Of a DNA stretch of 64,000 nucleotides, positions 23,100 to 34,989 are shown piece by piece (the stretch's first letter is position 1; each line of letters starts with the position of its first letter). The notes beneath the pieces were generated by a model that worked only from the letters and a program-made list of their open reading frames with translations, did no database searches and was not told where the DNA came from. Position numbers and translations under genes: made by a program. This DNA comes from Ptychodera flava (lineage: Eukaryota; Hemichordata; Enteropneusta; Ptychoderidae), in contig NC_091932.1 in the NCBI RefSeq assembly GCF_041260155.1, positions 4,735,501 to 4,799,500 of the forward strand, written 5' to 3'.

Positions 23100-25995
23100 G
23101 CCGACATTTTGTCTGAAGAGCAGATATCACGTGAGTATATTCACTGTATTGTCCGAAAATTCCAGTTTTATGAATTCAAGTTCGAAAAAAATATTTTCTT
23201 TCAAGCAAAAATTTCTCTCTTTCAGAGAGACACACCCTTGCAACGTTAATTTTTAATTTCCCCTGTTGAAGAGATCGAGTTTACAATTTTCACGTTATTA
23301 CATGCCAACACAAATCAACTGTGTTTTGGCCCCACTTATAGTGCCTTTCAGTGACGGTGTAAAGGCAAACATTTAATAAGGACGATGTCATCGTCGGATA
23401 GCACTCGGTTAATAATTATTGAGACGGTGGCCTGAGTTTTTAACTCCTAACGCATTGCTGGTAATGCGAGTTGAAATAGGCAAGCATATCACGGGTGACG
23501 CTCAATCAGTTGCCTGATCTTTTCATCTATACATGTAAGAATTCGAAGGACATTGTCGATTTTGTAATGGATGCTGCCCGTCTCAATGGTACGTATAGGG
23601 GTGTACATTTGTCATTTTGTAAATATGGCGTTCAGTCTGCTCAGGTATGCATAGATGTATAAATGAGTGTTGTATGAATGGGTGTCTGACTCGCATTTAC
23701 ACCATGTTATCGTTAATAGCCATATGTATGGCGATACTCAATCCATTACTGTTCGACAGAATCGGACAGACACACTGCGTTCCTGGCTTACCAAGTTTAA
23801 AAGTCTGAATTTTCTGTACAGTTCTCCCATCGTTTGATTCTGTAACCAATCATATTGTTCTGTAAGTATGATGACACACAATCGGAACTATCTCGTTTTC
23901 GTTTCCCCCCACCAGAACTAAAGGACGTATTCTCATTGTTTGACAAGGACACTGATGGCGCCATCACCGTCAGAGAGCTCGAGACCATCTTGAGAATCAT
24001 GGGACCTCTAATTACAGAGCATGAGATTCAAGAAATAATCAGAAACAGAAAAGATTGTAAGTCTGCATCGTCTGACACATCAGGTTTCTCGGTAGTTTTA
24101 CTCCATATCAGATAATTTAGAGAAATACAGCTTATACATTATAAAATCGCCCGTACTCATGCCGAATATTGATGCTACTGATTATTATAGGCACACACCG
24201 ATATATATTGTGTGTCTGCATTAAGTCAATAATAACAGTTTGAAAACAAATTGAGTCGGCAGTGTCAGCGATAAAAGGAAGGACCTTCATCTTGACAACA
24301 TTTAAATAATTTTCTGAGAGCTGTAGTCATTCACTTTTGAGAATAAATTTTGTAACTTTGAATTTACGCCTTCCCAATACTGCTTCTGAATTCATGAATA
24401 TGTTACAAATATCAACGGTACTTTGTCACGTTTTTGTCGTGTGCACCTTGTTACAGCTGTCACTGTGGAATCCGACCATGTCGATTTCCCAGAATTCCTC
24501 ACGATCATGGCCAGTAGGATGACAGGGGAAGATAACAGCCAAAGTGACGCGACGAAAGCCGTACATGTCTTTCAGAAAGATAGGAGAGGCTTCGTGAAAA
24601 CGTCTGAAGTCAGGAATATCCTGACACAAGTAGGAGAGAAGCTGACAGATGATGAAATCCAAGAGTTCATCTCTGAACTTGACACGAACAATGACGGTCT
24701 CATAAAATATGACGGTAAGTTCATGATGTTCAACTTCTTTGATAGAAGAACTGTTTTCGTATGCTCATATGCGGAAGTTTTGAATTGCTTGGTGATTGAC
24801 ACAGCTTGTTCTAAGGCATGGCCTCCAGAGTTACTCTGAATAATGTGAGGGCGTCCCAATAATGGTGACAATTTGCATACAGTAATTATTAAAGGATGAT
24901 GCCGAATTCCCAGAATGACTGCGCAATGTCACGCCATACATGCGAACCTAGGGTAGTCATTAAAGTGTGACCGGGCCTTTTGTAGAGATTTTGATTGTGC
25001 TTCCTAATGTTACTACAGCTTTGCATTAATATTTTTTTTGCCGAGTGTGATCATTAAAAGGGGCAAGAGCTGTAACTTTTCGTAGTATTTTCATTACGTC
25101 TGTTCTAGATAAATGAACTATTTCATATTTCCCCTTAAAGTGCTATCAAATACACAGTGTTGTTCTTAGCCTTGCAAACACTGTATATTGTGTACAGGGT
25201 TCGATATTATTGTTGACAAATAATTTCTAGATCTTGTTCATATCAAAATTGAGTTAAAGAGCTTGGAAATATATATGATTTTGGAAATATACATACATCA
25301 GTGTATTTACAGACCGTATTGGTAATTTGAACAACGCTTGTCATTTTGACATGATCTTCGGTGTAGTTCAAAACTGTGCAAACATATTAAAAATCACATA
25401 TTATGAAGTTTGATGATAACTATGTCAAGGAATATAGGGATAAGAACAATTTTGTAGCAGCAGATCGTTTTATGTTGTACAGAGCCCTCTAGAGACGTGA
25501 GCCTTCATTATCAGTGGAAAACTGCTACATGATGCATCTCCACGTCTACTATATCATACGTGGATTTCACGTTTTTGTTCCTTGAGTATTTCTAACTGTG
25601 AATGTGCTAAACAGAATGTAGAATAGCGTAAAAAACAGCATGCAGAATAGCATGTAGAATTACATGCAAAATAGCATGTAAAATAGCATGTAGAATATCA
25701 CTTGGAATAGCATGTAGAATAGCATGTAGAATTACATGTAGAATAGCATGTAGCATTACATGTAGAATTACATGCAAAATAGCATGTAAAATAGCATGTA
25801 GAATATCACGTGGCATACTATGTAGAATAGCATGTAGAATAGTATGTAGAATTACGTGTAGAATAGCATGTAGAATAAGATGTAGACTATAATTACTCTA
25901 CGAAATAATGTTACAACGAAGTAAGTAATGGACCTTTGTAATCAGAACTTATCAATTTTCATCTGTTTACAGAATTGATGAAAGCGTTGGTGTAA
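23100..25995 (+). CDS. Calmodulin-like EF-hand protein (first Met exon uncertain)
   Basis: Exons 23100-23130, 23916-24056, 24457-24714 and 25973-25995 join in phase with clean GT-AG borders. With an ATG-only first exon, as in calmodulin genes, they give about 151 residues (calmodulin has 149). The start ADILSEEQIS matches calmodulin ADQLTEEQIA, and the 31-nt exon is the calmodulin exon 2 size. EF1 (DKDTDGAITVRE, 21-32) and EF4 (DTNNDGLIKYDE, 134-145) are canonical loops. EF2 is replaced by a longer stretch without the Asp ladder, ending VDFPEF. EF3 (QKDRRGFVKTSE, 98-109) lacks acidic residues at loop positions 1 and 5. It is probably a calcium sensor with one working site per lobe. It could be a calmodulin-like or troponin C-like paralogue; the partner is unknown. 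The frame is intact throughout. Confidence 0.82.
25612..25886. repeat. Intronic tandem repeat of about 12 bp
   Basis: About twenty imperfect copies of TAGAATAGCATG and close variants (TAGAATTACATG, AAAATAGCATG) fill the last intron of the calmodulin-like gene, ending about 85 bp before its acceptor. Open frames through it (Ala-Ile-Leu-His repeats on the minus strand) are artefacts. Confidence 0.9.
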
Positions 25996-26218
25996 CTGCC
26001 TGACTACGCTGTGTAAACCATTGTTAAGGACTAATGTCGTTCGAGATTTGTTGAAAGTATCCAGTAAATATGAGCATTCATTCTATGAAGACATTGAATC
26101 ATAGTTTCCGAACCGTTTATATCGAGTCACAAATAAACGTAACTAAGTTTCTTCCGTGACTTGGCCTTTTGATATTATTTTGTAGTCTTTGTTAAGAAGC
26201 TTATTTGGTTTGAGCATT

Positions 26219-26224
26219 AATAAA
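26219..26224 (+). terminator. Poly(A) signal of the calmodulin-like gene
   Basis: AATAAA about 225 bp after the stop codon. Another AATAAA at 26132-26137 is an equally possible signal. Confidence 0.45.
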
Positions 26225-27066
26225 TATTCATGAAGTTGACATCCAGTTTTGTGGTTTTATTATGTATCTGTATATGGGTAATAGACGTAGAGAGATTTGT
26301 CTGCGCGAGAGACGTAAACTTTGTGAGAAAAATCCTAAATTTTGCACAGTTTCAAGCACGTATTTCATCACTTTTTAATACGAATAAAATCATCAATCAA
26401 GTATAACCAGCAGCTGGTTACGTTAACCGATTTGATATTACTTTGCAGTTTTTTCCCGTGTAACGTCTTAAGGTGACGATTTTAGTGTTTTTTATATGTT
26501 TAAATTATCTTTGGTTGGAGGGGAGAGCTCGAAATTGCTGTGTATTCGTAGAAAGCAGCAAGAAGGATAAGGTTACCGTTTTCTGCGATATGGATTTCCT
26601 TAGTGCTAGATTATTATTTCCTTTCTTCGGTGAATTATTATTCAAGTTTCAGTTGTGATGCGATACGAATAGTCGCGGGCGAGGTCATAAGTACAGACAG
26701 GATAACAGCTTAATTTAATTCTCTAGGTTTCCCCATACCCCAACCCACCCCTCAGAAAATTTATAAATCTAGATGTTAAATCAACCGATGCCTCTTCCTA
26801 TGTTGAAGCAGATGTTGAATTGAAAATGGAAACAATACTTCAGATATCTTATGGATGATATTACAATTATGGATGATATTACAATTATGGTTGATGTCAA
26901 ATTTATGGAGGCCTTGTGAAGCTATTGCTCTTAAAATAGTGTGCAATGTCCTAGGGCTGCGTTCACAAAAAAATGGTGGTTGGGGAATGGAGGAATTCAG
27001 GGGGATTTCGAAAGTTCTAGGGGTGGTCGGGGGGGGGGAACTTGAAAGTTTTGCTCTGCCTATGGG

Positions 27067-27541
27067 TGTCGCGTTGGTAGTTAGAGGAATTACGAGTTAA
27101 GGTGCCAGTATAGATCGTAATGCTTTCAGTAACTGAAGCTAACACACCAAGATGTAGATTTTAACACAACCGTATACTTTATTACAAGATGGCGACCGTA
27201 ACATTCACTGTCAGAAGTCTGATCTGTAATCGTCCATTCTAAATTCTCTACAAAGTTAAATACGCCTCTTAATCTTACATAACTATAAAATTATCATCAT
27301 CATACAATGGTCATCACGTGGAAATATTCCCGCCAGTCTTTGATTGTTTCTTAAGATTACATTAGATTACACCACAGAATATCCCGTTCTGGATTGTTCT
27401 CATTCAACATCTACAAATAATTAATTAAAAGTATCACACTCTCTCCTATCTGCTTCTCTTACGATTTTGAGTCAATCTTCACACGCCTTGGCCACGTGAG
27501 GGACGCTTCGAGATAAAATCTCTACAGGGGAGGGCGTAAAA
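27067..27541 (-). mobile_element. Solo LTR, minus orientation
   Basis: An inverted relative of the LTR at 28575-29022, matching along its full length of about 470 bp with scattered differences and small indels. It is probably from a Gypsy-like element by its general layout, but no internal region is present. Flanking duplication is not clear, and it looks the older of the two. Confidence 0.55.
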
Positions 27542-27723
27542 GGGGGATCTGAAAATATTTTGATTCCTGACGTTTTGATATCATCCAATGGTTCTAATGT
27601 TAGTAATTAAACAAAATCTAGACCACTTTGTCTCATTTTATGACTTTAATCTCGAAAAAATCTAAAATGCATGATTGTCATTAAATTTTAATAAAAACAA
27701 CAAGTTGGCCTTGGAACAGGGCC

Positions 27724-29377
27724 TAAGGGACGGACCATTAGATCTTGGGAGGGGGCTGGTCACAATGAAATTGTGAAAATTTTTTTACAATTGTAAATTT
27801 CTAATTTTTTTTCCCCAAATGAGAAAAGCTGTGATAATTTTTTTTTCTGAGTAAATTTTCAGATTTATAATTTTTTTAGTTCGACGCCGTCTGAGGATAC
27901 AATGTAATTCCATATCACGAGCGCAAATAAGAGTGTGTGCTGTAACCCTAACATACATATGGCCTAGTGATTTATATTGCTGATAGATTTCGCGAAATGT
28001 AGCAGATCATCTTGCGCACTAAATGTCCAACAGTACTGCCTAATACTGGAACAGAAGGAAATGAAGAAGTTGTGGAATCAGAGACTGATCTTTGCACAAC
28101 CAATGACAGTCCATCCATCACTCCTGGTTCTGTAAACTATTCTGAACAGATGATTCATACAAATGAGATTTATTCAGTATTTGCTATACAGAAACCTTGA
28201 AAATTCAACCCTTTTGCGTGTTTGTGTGTTGGGATTTGTTGTATAGATGGCATTCTACATAGTGTATTGTTGAATGTTAAAAACTATGTTGCTGTTGCTG
28301 TTGCTGTGAACTGAAAATGCCTTTTTAAAAGCAAAATAATACATAATGACTCGATATGTTGTTTTATCATTATTGACGTGTTTCTACTTGTTCACCCATT
28401 CTTGCATTCATCATTCAATAAAGTGCTGTGAAAAAAATGAACCTGATGTGGCCTACATCTTTTCACCTTGATCTTAAAAGGCAAAAATAACTCTTTGTCT
28501 TGACAACCATACCATAGTTTCAATGTTTTACCTAAAGTACCTGGTTGGACTGTACGCAGGAAATAAGTAGAAAGTGTAACGCCCCTCCCTGTAGAGATTT
28601 TATCTCGAAGCGTCCCTCACGTGGCCAAGGCGTCATTGACTCAGATCGTACGAGAAGCAGATAAGAGATAGGGTGATAGTTTAATTAATTATTGGTTAAG
28701 ATTTCAATGGGAACAATCGAGAACGGGATATTCCATGGTGTGAGCATATTTAATCTTAAGAAACAGTCAAAGACTGGCGGGAAAATTACCACGTGATAAC
28801 TTTTGTAATTATGTAAGTTTGAAGATGTATTTAACTTTGTAGAGAGCTTAGACGGAGACTTGAGATCAGACCTTGGACGGTAACGTTACGGTCGCCATCT
28901 TGCAATAAAGTACAAGGTTGTGTTACGATCGACATCGTTCTGTGTCAGCTTCAGTTACTGAAAGCATTACGATCCAGACTGGTACCTCTCAACTCGTAAT
29001 TTCCCTAACTAAGAGCGTGACAAAAGCAGGCTCTATAATTTTATAATGTTCAAGTACTCAGAATACAAAAGTCCTGAAAAGATAAGATGATCACAACTTC
29101 CAGTATAAGGGATACAGTCACTCTAAATGTATACAATAAAATTAAAAATGTGCCTGGAGGATGTACTAAAAATACAGAAAGCTGCTTCCTGTCGGTAAAA
29201 TCTAAAAAAATTCAAGATTTTAAAGACTTTGCAGATTTTTTTACACATTTGTATTCTTATTTATTTTTTTTTATTTTGCAAGCTAGTTTGAAGATTTTTT
29301 TCCTAACTTTCTGCTCTGAAATTTTTCTTCTTCTGTTTTTGAGAACCCCCCTCCCAAGATCTAATGATCAATCCCTA
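27724..29377. mobile_element. TIR DNA element nested in the 3.8-kb element
   Basis: Inverted ends of about 30 bp share CATTAGATCTTGGGAGGGGG (left) and its complement (right, about 29345-29365). T-rich segments follow inward on both sides. One solo LTR lies inside it; the other lies just outside its left end. No coding capacity was recognised. Confidence 0.6.
28575..29022 (+). mobile_element. Solo LTR with 4-bp target duplication
   Basis: 448 bp beginning TGTAACGC and ending GCGTGACA, flanked on both sides by AAAG (28571-28574 and 29023-29026). An AATAAA lies about 115 bp before its right end, as expected for an LTR poly(A) signal. No internal retroelement genes flank it, so it is a solo LTR. 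The family is probably Gypsy-like by layout only. Confidence 0.7.
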
Positions 29378-30841
29378 CGCTGCAACTATTGATAATTTAT
29401 TCAATATTTCTATGCAATGTATCAAATACTGTTTCTTGGTGTCTCTCTGCTGCATGCTGAAACACAATATTCAGTTTGTCAACATATTATTTTGGTGACA
29501 TTTTGAATTAGAATCCAGACTGAAAGTCATTTTTCAATGATACAAATGCACGATACACGTAGGCTGTGTTGGCAAACTGGACAGTTCAACATGTTGTAGG
29601 GAATAGAACAAGAAAGCAGTTGTATAAACTGAACAAAATATTATCAAAATACAAAGTTAATACGGCCACTGCCTTTCTACTGCGTACGGGCAGTGTCACT
29701 GTCACTGCATACTGACAGTGACAGTGATAGCTCTGATTCTGATGTAGTTGAAGAAGACTTTGTTTCATTATGAGGACGCTCAATCGACAGTGAAACATAC
29801 TTGTACACAAGATCAAGTCAAAGAGCAACACAGGAGACTTAACAGTTACCATGGATTTTTGAATTCTGGCATATGAGAATAATCAAATATTAGAGTGAAA
29901 GATGGGGACGCCATGTTTGATTTTCTACAAATGTATGAAGAGCACGGTTTTTCTCGAAAATCACTTACAATCAATACATAAAACCATTCATTTCAGTCAA
30001 TGCAGTGAATAAAATTTTCACATCTCATCGTAGAGTAACACGAAAGTAAAACATTGAACAGTAAAGACTCTAATGTAAATGAAAAAATATGTGATTAAAT
30101 GGAATCATTTATTTTTTTACCAAATTTGCCATTATTACACCAAAATTTCTGAGTAAAATGTTTATTTGATGAAATATCTTCCAGTATTGTAAATTTTGTA
30201 AAACATTGAAATTTATTTAAGTAGCATCTAAGTCGTACATGTCTTGTACTTTTGAAAAAACAATTCCGGTAGGTCACAGTCCTCCGCTTTTCACTATTTG
30301 GCGAAATGTAGCCAGGAATTCATAACTCTCTCATGTCATTTTGTGTGCTCTTCAGCTGGTGCCATTGGCCTGACCAGAGTTGGATAAACTCAAGTCGGCT
30401 TAGACTGAGAAATCCAAAAAGTCCACTGATGCATTTAAAAATGAATTAATTTAAGAATTTGCCTCGGGAATATGGCTCTACAACCTGCTGATAAGAGGTA
30501 GTGTCGAACATCTGCGTGCAGAACTACACAATACATCTTTATTATTACCCTGCGTGCATGCCAAATAAACATGCGGCTATGTAAAACTTTGGGTGGGGGA
30601 CTTGAAAAATTTTAATCATATAGACGGGGGACATGAAAAATGCTAAGGTTTTTGAGGAGGGACCTGAAAAAAAAGATTTAGATCGCGATTCCTCCAGCCC
30701 CCCTAACCATTTCTTGTGAACGCAGCCTAGAATACAGTTTCTCGGACTCTTAGCTCGATCACAGCGATATATCCGGGAATCTCTGCTGGAGTCCTCTGCC
30801 GTTGACTTACTAGGCTAAAAAATAAAAAATAAAAATATAAA

Positions 30842-31182
30842 AAAAGAAATTGTGCTGTTCCAATAACATGGTTTTCAAAAATAGGGTAGGTAGGTCGGCA
30901 GGAATTTTTTCCAAAATAACTTTATTTTTAAATATGCATTTTTCAAGGGGTCAGGGAGGTCAAACTCTGGCCACTACATTTCCAGAAAAATGTATCATAT
31001 ATATAAAGGGGGAAAAACATAAAAGGCATCCTTGTTCAAGTAAAAATCAAATGCCAACTAACGAACGCGTGATTTTACGGTTTTTCTTTACTTCAGTGTT
31101 TAAGTGGCTCCAAAATGTTTAGAATCGGCAAGTAACTGAAAAATAGGGTAGGTCGGGTTATCGGAACAGCACAATTTCTTTT
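30842..31182. mobile_element. MITE, 341 bp
   Basis: Terminal inverted repeats of about 26 bp with one mismatch: AAAAGAAATTGTGCTGTTCC at the left and its complement ending at 31182. Internally AAAATAGGGTAGGT occurs near both ends. No coding potential is convincing. Confidence 0.75.
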
Positions 31183-31493
31183 GTTCCGCCTTAGCGTAAT
31201 TCATATTATATGCAGTTTAACCTTTGCATATAGTCTGGTTCCCTGACCCATTTCTACCACTGGCTGCTCTGCTAACGAAAATAGGGTCAGGTACAAGATC
31301 ATGTGAGCTGCACATCTGTGCAATTGCAAGATTTTATTAGAAACATCGACAGTTAAAGTTGTTTCAGTGCACGGCTTCACTTTTAAGTCACCGACTCTGT
31401 ACTTCTATGATGGTATTTAGTGATGAAATGACGATTATCGTCTATGATTTTTTCTCAGACGTGGCCTTGTGACCATGGTGACCTTTGGCATGT

Positions 31494-31756
31494 ACGGTGT
31501 GCTGCGGCATTTTGTAATACTGACGTGTTTTGTAATAACTTACGCAAAATGTAATAAGGGGTATCAGCATTTTGTAATAACTGACGCATTTTGTAATAAC
31601 GTCTGCAGTATTTTGTAATAAACCAGTCTACGCGTTTTGTAACAAGGGTATCAGCATTTTGTAATAAAAAATTGTCTACGCAAAATGTAACAAGGGTATC
31701 AGCATTTTGTAATAATTCGCACTTTGTAATAACTGTTAACGCATTTTGTAATAATT
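31494..31756. repeat. Array of TTTTGTAATAA motif, left arm
   Basis: About eleven copies of GCATTTTGTAATAA and variants, in both orientations (CGCAAAATGTAATAA also occurs), at irregular 15-35 bp spacing. The phrase GGGTATCAGCATTTTGTAA recurs three times, once with an extra G. Confidence 0.85.
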
Positions 31757-32102
31757 TTAAAAACTTTCCCAAGTTTTAAAGTATTAACAGATATTTTATT
31801 GACTTTGGAATGGTATTACAAAGAGTGTTTTTACTCGTTAAGTAAGTACAAATTTGATCGCTCCCTGACTTCCATTTCAAATTAGACAGACTTAATTTTA
31901 GACAGCTGTCAATCAGTATTTTTACCAACTGATCATCTGAGGCAGGTAACAACTAGATTTTGACTAGTTTATTATCATATATTTGAGAGAATCATTGGTA
32001 TACACAGTCAGTTGATTTATTAAATATAGGATAACGACATTCTTTCTGATGTATTGCAGACAACAAGCAATCAACAGGTAGATACTCAGATAAAATAATT
32101 AA

Positions 32103-32289
32103 ATAATAACACATGAGAGCGAGGGCAATATCACGATTTATTGCCTGCCCAAGGGTTGGTGGTCATGATCGAAATACTGATGATGCCCGAGCCGTAGGCG
32201 AGGGCATCATCAGTATTTCGATCATGACCACAAGCCCGAGGGCAGGCAAAAAAATCGTAATATTGCCCTGGCTCTCATGTGTTATTATT
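32103..32289. mobile_element. Hairpin MITE, copy 1
   Basis: A near-perfect palindrome with arms of about 90 bp: the left arm starts ATAACACATGAGAGCGAGGG and the right arm ends with its complement. The short loop is around GAGCCGTAGGCGA. The arms contain AAATACTGATGATGCCC and its complement. Confidence 0.8.
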
Positions 32290-33400
32290 TTTATTACACC
32301 TAACAAGCAAACATGCAAAGAAACAAAAACACAAAGACTTCTTCGAGTACAGTTCGCCTTCTGAGTCCGGACCTCAGCGTAAAATGTTGTCAGTGCCGAG
32401 TCTAGGGTTGCCACTAAAGTTTGCCGATCTCCTCGGTGGCGTATCCAAATTTGTTGCTTGCATAGTCGTTGAATACAGAAATTGCATTCCTTGTTGCCAT
32501 TTTCGTTCGTTTGCTGTTTACTTGCATCAAAATATCGTCTAACTGTGCCGGTAACAGCTCTGCATGACGTTTCGCAGCCATAAGTTGCCGACTGCAAAGT
32601 ACAACAAGCGAACGACAATTTGTTTTGCACAGAAAGGATGCGCAGTAAGTAAAATGACGTCATCCATGTAATATCAAATGCAGAGGGCATCATCAAGTTC
32701 GCAGAGGGCATCATCACATTCTTTTACATGTCACGTGAGTCGTGTTTAACCAATGGCAGTGCACGCTGAATGAGTGAGGTGTAATAATTAAATAATAACA
32801 CACGCCAGCAAGGGCAAGATCACTATTTGTTGCCCGCCCAAGGGATGGTGCTCATGACGGTAATATTGATGATGCCCTAGCCGAAGGCGAGGGTATCATC
32901 AAAAGCGTGTGTTATTAATTTTATTACACCGAACAAAACCCTTGTCGTTTTGAAACTTTGCTTAGAATGCAGTCAAGTGTCGATCGAGACTCGCCACAGT
33001 GAAGCGTTCTATTTGTTGCTCGATCGTAATGCTACATAAAGTTGAAGGTTAACTTGAATTAACATCTATGAAAACAAAGACAGTGTTGTTAAAGCTTTTC
33101 TCGTTTAATCATTAATGTACTAAATGCCCTCTACATCAGGTCCACCTAATTTCTTCACTGCTTTACAGAAAATTCCAAGCAAATGTACACGATTATGTGG
33201 TACGCGCAGAAAGGACGCGCGGTATTCCAGAACGTGGTAGCGGGCTATATCACTGCACGCGACGGGGCTATATCAGCGCACGTGACAGGGCTATATCACC
33301 TAAGCCATGTTCTATCACTTTTTGTTCTATATCACGTGAGTAAAGCTCAGCCAATCACAGTACCTGAATAATACGCGAGGTGTAATAAAATATAATAACA
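32279..33400. repeat. Tandem pair of related spacer segments around hairpin 2
   Basis: Segments 32279-32802 and 32909-33400 both begin GTGTTATTA followed by TTTTATTACACC, and both end with GAGGTGTAATAA then an ATAATAACA phrase. Before that end both carry CACGTGAGT and a CCAAT box-like CCAAT(G/C)(G/A)CAGT. Together with the preceding hairpins they form a hairpin-plus-spacer unit of 0.5-0.7 kb present twice. Confidence 0.55.
32793..32937. mobile_element. Hairpin MITE, copy 2 (right arm shortened)
   Basis: Same family as 32103-32289: ATAACACACGCCAGCAAGGG starts the left arm, GATGATGCCCTAGCCGAAGG forms the centre, and the right arm is missing its middle part before GCGTGTGTTATT. Confidence 0.7.
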
Positions 33401-34007
33401 TAAAATAAATTATTATACATCTGCCTTCGCAAATAATAGAATCGAGCTTCCGTAAAAACGGGCACGTAACGGGCATGCAATAACCCCTTTATATTTGATG
33501 ATAAACAGTGCGTCATTGAATGGCTCCATATTGAAACTCCATACTGTACTTTGAAAATAACTTCTGGTTAAAGAAACAGAAGTAAATGTATTACGATTGT
33601 GAAAAATATTATGAGGTAATAACGAAAGTTCACCAAGACGGCACTATACAAATATGGCACGACATTGCTGCTCGGCTCGTACATCGAATGTTCGATGAGC
33701 GCGCGATGTAAACAAAGATGGCGCTTACCCTTAAGCCGCTCGCAGTTGAGAGGGCGATGCAGAATATGCCTCTAAAGTGTATGGAATAATGCATCGGAAA
33801 CGACGGGTGCATATATTCTTGATAAAAAAGGAGATGTACGATAATAATTACTACGAAAAAACCGCAAAGTAAGCACTCAGACATTTGTGCAACGCATCGC
33901 CCGACGCGCTAAACGCGCGCTAATGACTACATGAATGTGTCTTTATACACTCTTTGCGTTATTATCGTAATAACCTTAACTATACTGAAGTAATCTAAAG
34001 TAAACAA

Positions 34008-34046
34008 AACTAAAACTAAACTAAACTAAACTAAACTAAACTAAAA
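34008..34046. repeat. Pentanucleotide microsatellite (CTAAA)
   Basis: About seven ACTAA units, slightly impure at the left side. Confidence 0.85.
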
Positions 34047-34119
34047 TAGTCAGAATAATCTGATGTTTTAGTGATTTGACTTGTTTAGCTACTAAAGCGG
34101 AAGTATATATGACCTGTTG

Positions 34120-34339
34120 AGTATGTATGTATGTATGTATGTATGTATGTATGTATGTATGTATGTATGTATGTATGTATGTATGTATGTATGTATGTAT
34201 GTATGTATGTATGTATGTATGTATGTATGTATGTATGTATGTATGTATGTATGTATGTCTGTCTGCATCTATGTGGGTAGGGAGGGAGGAAGGGAGGGAG
34301 GGAGGAAAGAGTTCCTGAGTATGCATATCTATATATCTA

Positions 34340-34370
<31 letters not shown>

Positions 34371-34394
34371 GTCTGTCTGTCTGTCTGTCTGTCA
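34120..34394. repeat. Compound tetranucleotide microsatellite
   Basis: A pure GTAT run of about 34 units to 34258, a GGGA/GGAA-rich patch at 34279-34310, then TCTA and CTGT runs to 34394. Long open frames through it on both strands come from the repeat. Confidence 0.97.
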
Positions 34395-34989
34395 ATCTTT
34401 CTATGGCTGTTATCATTTAATGATAATGGCAGATATTTGGCAGGTATAACCAGTAGGATAGCGAATCAAATGTAGCTTAATCATAGTATTGCAGGGCAGC
34501 TTATCCTAGGTCGTTGGCTAGACAAATTTTACCATTGGGCGATAGCGTGGATTCAAAGGAGGAACACAACGGGAAAGAAATAGATCTGAGAAAACAAAAC
34601 CATGGCTCAGTAGATATGAATTGTCACCTTTTACATACAAGGAAAAGTGGCTGGTCTGTCGATAGAGCTTTATTTTGTCCTTGTCTATGGGATGATTAAA
34701 ATAAATGATCATTAAGTATTTTAATTGACTGCTTCACGTCAGTGTTTATTTCAGTATATTTTGATAAATATCAGCTGTCAGCATTGACATATTAACGTGC
34801 CCCTCCCATCTTATTACCGTAAATTATCGACAATCAACTTTAGAGAAACACATATCATACATGTAGAAGTTGCTTAGAATATTGCAACCTTTTGTACGTT
34901 TATTTTCCACTTTAACCCTTTGCACCCCATACCAAGGCCCTGGGGTGGAGTTGACATTTGGAAGTACCATCTAGCATGACGTCTGACTT

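Larger units (their letters stand above)
26951..30730. mobile_element. TIR DNA element, 3.8 kb, with nested insertions
   Basis: The ends are inverted copies: CTAGGGCTGCGTTCACAAAA at the left and TTCTTGTGAACGCAGCCTAG at the right, followed inward on each side by an inverted GGAGGAATTC-like phrase and G- or C-rich tracts. No clear target-site duplication is visible. It contains a second inverted-repeat element (27724-29377) and two solo LTRs. No transposase domain was recognised. A short acidic reading (DSDSDSSDSD, ending at a stop near 29780 on the plus strand) and a 62-codon frame at 28012-28200 might be remnants of its coding part. Confidence 0.6.

Noticed and set aside
25612-25886. CRISPR-like array
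   Set aside because: The units are contiguous and only about 12 bp, with no unique spacers, in an intron of a eukaryotic gene.
27067-29022. DIRS-like element or one long-TIR transposon bounded by the inverted LTR-like pair
   Set aside because: One unit is inside the inner TIR element and the other outside it, and one has its own AAAG duplication, so they are separate insertions.
31494-31756. CRISPR-like or telomere-like array
   Set aside because: Spacing is irregular, units occur in both orientations and the array recurs inverted at 36722-36945. It is an element arm.
32163-32717. 184-codon minus-strand frame
   Set aside because: It runs through a hairpin MITE arm and non-coding spacer, with no domain.
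34036-34449. Frames of up to 126 codons with Met-Tyr-Val-Cys or Thr-Tyr-Ile-His repeats
   Set aside because: They are translations of the GTAT microsatellite in several frames.
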